Below, in pieces: positions 7,412-11,599 of a DNA stretch of 12,266 nucleotides. Under the pieces are notes generated by a model. The model searched no databases. It saw only the letters and a program-made list of their open reading frames with translations, and was not told the DNA's origin. The first letter of the stretch is position 1. The number at the start of each line of letters is the position of its first letter. The translations under genes were made by a program, and so were the position numbers. The stretch is from Candidatus Woesearchaeota archaeon (GTDB taxonomy: Archaea > Nanobdellota > Nanobdellia > Woesearchaeales > JACPBV01): NCBI GenBank assembly GCA_019323195.1, contig JAHWHQ010000055.1, positions 1-12,266 on the forward strand. The letters are read 5' to 3'.

Positions 7412-8038
7412 TTATTTTATATAATCTATTAATAATTGAAATTCGGGAGAGATTGGTTTTTTTGAATAAATAATAATTTTATAAGGTCCAGTGGGAGTTT
7501 GAATTTTTATATATACTACATCTTTTTTGTTATATTCTCCAAGTCCAATCATGTAAGTGGTATGTCCCTCTTTACTAACATCAATATCAAAAACATTTTC
7601 ATCTGGACTAAAAATAGTAATCTCCTTAAGTAAAGTTTTAGAATTAATACTTAAATCCTTTTCAGATTTGAATACATTTTCAAACGTACTATAGAGATTT
7701 TGTGAATTGTATTTATCCTTCGGTTGATTTAGGGATATATCAGTCCATTCAAATTGGGGTGGGGGGATATCAACTTTATTTACTTTATTGTCATCACCGA
7801 TTATATTAATAGAATCAGGTGAATTTACTATACAATTTTCATATTTATTGCTTATTTGAGTGAAGCTTGAATTTAGGACATTGTAGTCGGTACTTAAGTC
7901 ATTATAATCTCCCTGAATTTGAATTAGTTTACTTCTATAATTTAATGCTACAATTATACTAATAATGGTAACAATTATGCTTATTATTGTTATTATTTCT
8001 GAATATTTTCTTAAAAAATGTCTTAATCTATTGGTCAT
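7412..8038 (-). CDS. Membrane-anchored protein of unknown function with coiled-coil segment
   Basis: I do not recognise this 208-residue protein. It has a basic N-terminus (RLRHFLRKY), a single hydrophobic membrane segment at about 14-33 rich in Ile, then a heptad-like stretch at about 35-68 that could be a coiled coil. A short INIIGDDNKVNKV segment follows at 77-89, of the kind seen in various accessory and defence-associated membrane proteins, then a proline-rich hinge (PPP at 92-94) and a mixed alpha/beta C-terminal domain from about 98. The basic residues before the membrane segment suggest a cytoplasmic N-terminus and an outside C-terminus. It is AT-rich compared with mre11 and herA, sits alone between them with its own TATA box, and has no obvious partner gene. 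These signs point to an acquired gene, but no function can be stated. Confidence 0.8.
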   Translation of the reverse strand: MTNRLRHFLRKYSEIITIISIIVTIISIIVALNYRSKLIQIQGDYNDLSTDYNVLNSSFTQISNKYENCIVNSPDSINIIGDDNKVNKVDIPPPQFEWTDISLNQPKDKYNSQNLYSTFENVFKSEKDLSINSKTLLKEITIFSPDENVFDIDVSKEGHTTYMIGLGEYNKKDVVYIKIQTPTGPYKIIIYSKKPISPEFQLLIDYIK

Positions 8039-8060
8039 AATTTAAGTAAGTGTATCTTGA

Positions 8061-8068
8061 TATTTAAA
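8061..8068 (-). promoter_or_regulatory. TATA box for the 7412-8038 gene
   Basis: On the - strand CCTTTAAATA ends 23 bases before the ATG at 8038. It is identical to the element upstream of mre11, and no Shine-Dalgarno motif lies between it and the start, so a leaderless transcript is likely. Confidence 0.58.
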
Positions 8069-8215
8069 GGTTTTCTCACCTAATTAAAAAATAGCCCTAA
8101 AAATTATTGAATCTAACCAATGTCATACCCCCTTCCCCCTAAAATATTTGATTTTGCGGAAAAGTTTTTTATCTGCCGGGAAGCTGTCCGGAAAGACCAA
8201 AAGTTTTATAGACTT

Positions 8216-8226
8216 GATATATATAC
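8216..8226 (+). promoter_or_regulatory. TATA box for the interrupted antitoxin gene
   Basis: The alternating run GATATATATAC lies 15-25 bases before the ATG at 8242, the same layout as the other promoters in this window. Its persistence suggests that the antitoxin gene was lost recently, or is still transcribed. Confidence 0.5.
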
Positions 8227-8241
8227 AAAGTATAGGTTAAT

Positions 8242-8505
8242 ATGGTACAGGCAATGATTAACATTTCTGAAGATACAAACTAGGCTTTGAATATTGTAAA
8301 GGCCAGATTTAACCTAAAAGATAAATCTGAAGCTATTGAAAAGGTCGTATTGGAGTATGGTAGAGAGATTCTTGAACATGAACTTAGACCTGAATATGTC
8401 CAAAAGATAAAAAATATTGAGAATAAGGGAAAGTTTAAAAGATTCTCCAGTATTGATGATTTGAGGAAAGAGATAGAAAATGCTTCGACAGAAGTTAGAA
8501 GCTAA
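8242..8505 (+). pseudogene. Antitoxin-like gene (possible DUF2683 family) interrupted by an amber codon
   Basis: The frame from the ATG at 8242 begins MVQAMINISEDTN, then hits TAG at 8281-8283, then continues without further stops to 8505: ALNIVKARFNLKDKSEAIEK, then VVLEYGREIL, ELRPEYV and a C-terminal RFSSIDDLRKEIEN tail. The two parts read as one small archaeal antitoxin of the type annotated DUF2683 in my recollection: an N-terminal strand-helix-helix DNA-binding part followed by a toxin-binding tail containing ELRPEY. A single base change (for example AAG to TAG) would explain the stop. Translation could restart at the TTG at 8287, giving 72 residues without the N-terminal strand. Readthrough with an amber suppressor or pyrrolysine is another possibility, with no support in the window. 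A damaged toxin follows, so decay is the simplest reading. Confidence 0.65.
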
Positions 8506-8570
8506 AGAAGATCTTAAGCAAGTTATCTAAAAAAGATAAAAACAGATATGAAGCCAAGAAAACAGAAAAA
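8480..8570 (+). pseudogene. Remnant of a small RelE-like toxin gene
   Basis: An ATG at 8480, overlapping the antitoxin end, opens MLRQKLEAKEDLKQVI and then stops at 8528. The overlapping frame from about 8499 reads KLKKILSKLSKKDKNRYEA, which looks like the N-terminal helices of archaeal RelE-family toxins. The two pieces suggest a start plus a one-base frameshift. The similarity ends near 8558, where the sequence runs into the TATA box of the next gene. The position right after an antitoxin gene supports a former toxin, now truncated and frameshifted. The match is short, so this is tentative. Confidence 0.4.
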
Positions 8571-8580
8571 TTTATATATA
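8571..8580 (+). promoter_or_regulatory. TATA box for the AbrB-RelE module
   Basis: TTTATATATA lies about 42-51 bases before the ATG at 8622, preceded by a run of A. Transcription would begin near 8600, leaving a short leader that contains the GGTGAT ribosome binding site. It is the best TATA match in the window. Confidence 0.65.
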
Positions 8581-8610
8581 CAATATGTTTTAATATTAAA
8601 ATGTATTGTA

Positions 8611-8616
8611 GGTGAT
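8611..8616 (+). promoter_or_regulatory. Ribosome binding site GGTGAT for the AbrB-type gene
   Basis: GGTGAT ends 5 bases before the ATG at 8622 and matches the archaeal anti-Shine-Dalgarno sequence. It fixes the start codon and shows that this genome uses leadered as well as apparently leaderless genes. Confidence 0.6.
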
Positions 8617-8621
8617 GCAAA

Positions 8622-8897
8622 ATGGAAGTTGCTATAACTAAAATATCCCGGAACGGGCAGGTTGTAATACCATCTGAAGTGAGGAAAGATGCAGGTGTAG
8701 GGCCATCAACACAGTTCCTGGTGTTTAATGAGGATGGAAATATTCTGTTAAAACAAATCAGAAAAGATACCCTTAGAGATGACATGATTCTGATTGATAA
8801 AATCAGAAGAAGCGAAGATGAGATAAAAAAAGGAAGATCTGTCAAGGCAGATACTAAGATGGCTGATGAGGAGATTGATGACCTGTTGATGCACTGA
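8622..8897 (+). CDS. AbrB/SpoVT-type antitoxin
   Basis: Residues 3-46 form a swapped-hairpin AbrB domain: ITKISRNGQVVIPSEVRKDA is the standard motif, followed by GVGPSTQFLVF and a last strand NILLKQI. The remaining half (50-91) is charged and helical, as expected of a toxin-binding tail. The protein is 91 residues, typical for antitoxins, and is followed 52 bases later by a RelE-type toxin gene on the same strand. It should bind and neutralise that toxin and repress its own promoter as a dimer. A stand-alone AbrB regulator is possible, but the acidic tail and the neighbouring gene favour an antitoxin. Confidence 0.88.
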   Translation: MEVAITKISRNGQVVIPSEVRKDAGVGPSTQFLVFNEDGNILLKQIRKDTLRDDMILIDKIRRSEDEIKKGRSVKADTKMADEEIDDLLMH

Positions 8898-8913
8898 GAA
8901 ATCGAAGATTTCT
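8897..8913. repeat. Small hairpin with 3-base loop, copy 1
   Basis: AGAAATC and GATTTCT form a perfect 7-base-pair stem around a GAA loop, starting at the last base of the antitoxin stop codon. It lies between antitoxin and toxin and shares its design (AAATC, three bases, GATTT) with the hairpins at 8921-8939 and 9273-9289. Confidence 0.65.
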
Positions 8914-8920
8914 GGTGTCC

Positions 8921-8939
8921 TAAAAATCTTTGATTTTTA
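8921..8939. repeat. Small hairpin with 3-base loop, copy 2
   Basis: TAAAAATC and GATTTTTA form a perfect 8-base-pair stem around a TTT loop. The hairpin ends two bases before the GAGGA ribosome binding site of the toxin gene, so it could reduce toxin translation or weaken readthrough from the antitoxin gene. It is nearly the same element as that at 9273-9289. Confidence 0.65.
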
Positions 8940-8949
8940 TGAGGATAAA

Positions 8950-9195
8950 ATGCAGATAATATTCTCTGAAGAATTCAGGAAAGAGTTTAAGAGAATAAAG
9001 GATAAACAAACAAGATTAAAATTGATTAAACATATTAAGAAATTAGAACAACTCCCGGAATCAGGGAAGCCATTGCAGTATAAACTGAAAGGCCACAGAA
9101 GCATGAGGATTCCCCCTTTTAGGATCATCTATAGGATAGAAAGGGACAGTATTATTATCAATTGTTTTGATCATAGAAAGGATGTTTATAAGTAA
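8950..9195 (+). CDS. RelE/ParE-family toxin
   Basis: This 81-residue protein has the RelE/ParE-superfamily layout: an N-terminal strand (MQIIFSEEF), two helices (FRKEFKRIKDKQTRLKLIKH and the following KKLEQLP), then the beta sheet carrying GHRSMRIPPFRIIYRIERDS and the ending NCFDHRKDVYK. Conserved basic and aromatic positions R53, R58, Y61, R62, H75, R76 and Y80 match the ribosome-dependent mRNA interferase pattern, although gyrase-poisoning ParE proteins share this fold. GAGGA at 8941-8945 fixes the ATG at 8950; an ATG at 8939 gives only six codons. It follows an AbrB-type antitoxin, a mixed pairing compared with the classic RelB-RelE. It appears intact. Confidence 0.88.
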   Translation: MQIIFSEEFRKEFKRIKDKQTRLKLIKHIKKLEQLPESGKPLQYKLKGHRSMRIPPFRIIYRIERDSIIINCFDHRKDVYK

Positions 9196-9230
9196 GTTTT
9201 CTGGGGGCTCTATTAATAATGTAGAAAGTC

Positions 9231-9236
9231 TTTTTT
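9231..9236 (+). terminator. T-tract after the toxin gene
   Basis: A run of six T residues lies 36 bases after the toxin stop. Archaeal RNA polymerase can stop at T-tracts alone, so this is a plausible end for the toxin-antitoxin transcript. No stem precedes it. Confidence 0.35.
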
Positions 9237-9263
9237 GAATTGTATTTAACGTGGTTATACCCT

Positions 9264-9301
9264 CCTTCTCTCGAAAATCTTTGATTTTCAGAGCTGGAAG
9301 G
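9264..9301. repeat. Long imperfect hairpin containing copy 3 of the 3-base-loop element
   Basis: The core GAAAATC (9273-9279), TTT, GATTTTC (9283-9289) is a perfect 7-base-pair stem. It is extended by CTCT/AGAG across one bulged C and by CCTT/AAGG across a small internal loop. It lies between the convergent ends of the toxin gene and herA, so it may act as a boundary element or in RNA processing, but no T-run follows on either strand. Confidence 0.6.
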
Positions 9302-9339
9302 TCGAATACTACAGCGAGGCTAGGAACAGAGAATACCGC

Positions 9340-9344
9340 AAAAA
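9340..9344 (-). terminator. T-tract after herA
   Basis: On the - strand five T residues begin three bases after the herA stop codon. It is a minimal candidate terminator for herA and is short, so confidence is low. Confidence 0.25.
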
Positions 9345-9346
9345 GA

Positions 9347-10870
9347 CTAACCCAGGCTAATACCGCTAAAATCCTTCTTAACTGCGCCTTCTTTCTTATC
9401 TTTCTTAACAAAATCCCCGAACAGGGGGACCTTTATGGGGGTGGCGAACCTGGCAAAGCTGGAGCTTATTATGGCTTCTCCCTTGTCCAAAGAGGCAATA
9501 TTCCTATCATCATCTGACAGGTCCTGGGCAGAACTCTGGGTTATTGCCTCTCTTTCAGGCTTCATCTCAATGCCTAAGATGATCTTGGTGTTCATGTTAG
9601 CCAATACCTGCTTTGGGATCAGGGAAGGCAGCTGGGTAATGGCAAATAATCCTACCTTAAATTTCCTTCCTTCCCTTGCTATCGTTGAAAAGATGTTATG
9701 GCCTTTTTCAAGGACCTCTTTTCCCAAAACCCTTGGGGCTTCCTCTAAAACTATAGAAACTACAGGCTTGTCCCTTAACAGACCTTTCATCTTATACCTC
9801 TTATATTTATGGAAGACCTCTGTTGCAATAAGGCTTCCTATAAGGATCTCTACGCTACCTGAGAAATCTGAGGTGTCTATTATCACTAACCTGCTTTCCT
9901 CTAATTCGCGGCAGATATCATTAATCGTCGTTTCTCCAGCGCTCAGGTCAAACACGCCGTTGCAGAACAGCTGGCTGTTGCTGAATTCCAGGTCAAGAAG
10001 GGACATGATCCTTCTTTTTACAACTGCTAACGTACCTTCAAAGAAATTTGCCTGCAGAGGCTTGTCTAAAACTATAGATTCTATCCATCTATTGCCATAT
10101 TCCTTGTAGTATTGGGCTAAGGCCTGGAGCTGGGGGTCTGACCAGGAGACTACGCCATTGAAATGCTGTGGCTTTATCAGATCCAGATTGATCTTTAATG
10201 TCCTTGCTCCTGGAGGGGGGTCAGGGGTATAGTAGATAACCTTCTCCTTTTTTGGATGGTCCTTCATACCAAGCCTGTTCCTTCCGTAATATTCATCATG
10301 GGGGTCTAAGACCAGGATACCGCAGTAATCCTTGTCAAGGGTGTCCCATAGTATGGTTGAGCATAAATTACTCTTGCCTTTGCCTGTCTGGGCTGGAACA
10401 AGGATATGGTGGGAAAAGACATCCTCACCATCAAGATATATGGGAAAATCCAAAACATCGCTTCCGCTTCTCAGGTTTCCAAGGAACAGGGGGTTTTTTG
10501 GCTGGACCAGGAACTTTAAGTCCTCTTTCTCTATCTCCCTTACAGAGGAAAAAAAGGAAGGAAGCTTTTTGCAGATGCCTGATTGATTTCCACTTATCGT
10601 TATCAGGTTCTTCAAAAGGGCAAGATTATAGTTTCTCAGCCTGGCATCCATAAAATTGATATCCTCATTATCCTCCAGGCTCATGCCTGAGATAAGCTCC
10701 AGGTTCTGCTGGGAGATCTGGCTGCCGTACAATAGATGGACAGCCTGAAGCAAAATCTTAGAGTCATCGGTCTCTGCTACGAGGAGTTCGCCTAACTCTA
10801 TCTTGTTGTCTGCTTTCTGCCTTATCAGTATCTTTCCATATTCCCCAGAGATGACCTTGCCTTTTATCAC
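9347..10870 (-). CDS. herA: HerA-type hexameric DNA-translocating ATPase
   Basis: This 507-residue protein fits HerA, the FtsK-like ring motor that works with nuclease NurA and with Mre11-Rad50 in DNA end resection. An N-terminal HAS-barrel (about 1-90) precedes the RecA-like ATPase. The Walker A loop is PAQTGKGKS at 159-167. LVLDPHDEY at 186-194 is the characteristic strand after it, SIVLEEAPRVLG at 372-383 is the Walker B region, IAREGRKFKVG at 398-408 is the HerA signature, and AITQLPS at 410-416 holds the sensor Gln. Helices at about 430-455 and a strand near 464-470 complete the core. The start is GTG at 10870, preceded by a TATA box and no ribosome binding site, so the mRNA is probably leaderless. 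Mre11 lies on the same strand 2.1 kb away, behind accessory genes; nurA and rad50 are not in the window. Confidence 0.93.
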   Translation of the reverse strand: MIKGKVISGEYGKILIRQKADNKIELGELLVAETDDSKILLQAVHLLYGSQISQQNLELISGMSLEDNEDINFMDARLRNYNLALLKNLITISGNQSGICKKLPSFFSSVREIEKEDLKFLVQPKNPLFLGNLRSGSDVLDFPIYLDGEDVFSHHILVPAQTGKGKSNLCSTILWDTLDKDYCGILVLDPHDEYYGRNRLGMKDHPKKEKVIYYTPDPPPGARTLKINLDLIKPQHFNGVVSWSDPQLQALAQYYKEYGNRWIESIVLDKPLQANFFEGTLAVVKRRIMSLLDLEFSNSQLFCNGVFDLSAGETTINDICRELEESRLVIIDTSDFSGSVEILIGSLIATEVFHKYKRYKMKGLLRDKPVVSIVLEEAPRVLGKEVLEKGHNIFSTIAREGRKFKVGLFAITQLPSLIPKQVLANMNTKIILGIEMKPEREAITQSSAQDLSDDDRNIASLDKGEAIISSSFARFATPIKVPLFGDFVKKDKKEGAVKKDFSGISLG

Positions 10871-10890
10871 ACCAAAAGCTAATCCTGGAA

Positions 10891-10900
10891 TTTATTTAAG
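10891..10900 (-). promoter_or_regulatory. TATA box for herA
   Basis: On the - strand CTTAAATAAA ends 21 bases before the GTG start of herA, with no Shine-Dalgarno motif in between. The layout matches the other leaderless-type promoters of the window. Confidence 0.55.
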
Positions 10901-11030
10901 CTTTATGCTATTGTCAGGCTGTGTTGAAAATGTAGGTCAGCAGCCGTACTCAAACACAAAATAAGGCTTTCTAGCCGTATTATGCTGGTTTCCCTTACTA
11001 TCAGCACAGCCAAAATTGGGGGGTATTAGG

Positions 11031-11084
11031 GTTACATAATAGTAGATTAAAGTTACATAATAGATATAATGGATTACATAATAG
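11031..11084 (+). promoter_or_regulatory. Three direct repeats phased at 21 bases, probable operator
   Basis: The 11-base sequence TTACATAATAG occurs perfectly at 11032-11042, 11053-11063 and 11074-11084, spaced exactly 21 bases start to start; the first two copies are preceded by G and the third by A. The last copy ends one base before the TATA box region at 11086-11097. Two helical turns between copies would place bound proteins on the same face of the DNA. The placement suggests an activator or repressor site for the gene pair starting at 11123, perhaps bound by the duplicated HTH protein encoded there (inference). Confidence 0.7.
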
Positions 11085-11085
11085 T

Positions 11086-11097
11086 AAAATTTATATA
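11086..11097 (+). promoter_or_regulatory. TATA box for the HTH gene and membrane protein gene
   Basis: AAAATTTATATA ends 25 bases before the GTG at 11123. Transcription is expected to begin at or a few bases before the start codon, giving an essentially leaderless mRNA. Confidence 0.62.
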
Positions 11098-11122
11098 GGG
11101 ATTTTGTTTATGGCAGTAAATA

Positions 11123-11599
11123 GTGGACCTGAAAAGCAAAAAAGAACTTACTAAAGCACTTTCTATACTAATCAGCTCGCTAACTAAAGACGAGAAAAAG
11201 GAGATTATCCATGAGCTGCTTAAGGCCAAGAAAGAAGGGATTCCTATCTCTGCCTTCAAAGCAAGGCTTTCTGCATTAGAGATCATCACAAAATACCTCA
11301 GGGAAGAGGAGGGAAAAACATTTGATGAAATCTCAAGGATATTAAACAGGAAAAAGTCCACGCTTTACAATACCTACAACAACTCCAGGACCAAGTTCAA
11401 AGAGAGCCTGGATGTTTCTGATGATTCTGTCACTATACCCGCTGATATCTTCGCAGACAGGAGATATTCTGTACTGGAATCTATAGCAGCCTATCTTAAG
11501 GACGAGAAAAAGCTGCCTCTCAACAAGATCTCATCGCTTCTCAACAAGAACTACAACACGATCAAAACAGTTTACAGAAGATACAAGATAAAAAGATGA
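11123..11599 (+). CDS. Small DNA-binding-type protein with duplicated helix-turn-helix
   Basis: I do not recognise a named family for this 158-residue protein. It contains two copies of one ~50-residue unit, at about 39-89 and 104-155. Each begins IPxxxFxxR, then S-A/V-LExI and a YL(R/K) helix, and then a helix-turn-helix read as FDEISRILNRKKSTLYNTY in the first and LNKISSLLNKNYNTIKTVY in the second. Residues 1-38 are charged and helical. The protein is very basic at its C-terminus (RRYKIKR). The start is GTG at 11123; the ATG at 11110 is in another frame and soon stops. Three phased repeats and a TATA box lie just upstream, so autoregulation is plausible. Its stop overlaps the next start as ATGA, so it is translated together with the membrane protein downstream. 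Confidence 0.85.
   Translation: MDLKSKKELTKALSILISSLTKDEKKEIIHELLKAKKEGIPISAFKARLSALEIITKYLREEEGKTFDEISRILNRKKSTLYNTYNNSRTKFKESLDVSDDSVTIPADIFADRRYSVLESIAAYLKDEKKLPLNKISSLLNKNYNTIKTVYRRYKIKR

Noticed and set aside
8110..8200. C-rich run CCCCCTTCCCCCT and CCGG repeats considered as a structured RNA
   Set aside because: No stem of useful length could be paired confidently, and there is no match to a known archaeal RNA.
9435..10109. 224-residue + strand frame opposite herA
   Set aside because: The - strand encodes all the HerA ATPase motifs over the same bases; the + frame has no motif or promoter.
10252..10653. 133-residue + strand frame opposite the HerA Walker A region
   Set aside because: Antisense of a conserved ATPase domain, with unlikely composition (many Gly, His, Cys and Pro).
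10942..10979. AGCCGTA occurring twice, 31 bases apart, upstream of herA
   Set aside because: Only seven bases and two copies; could be chance, unlike the three-copy phased array nearby.
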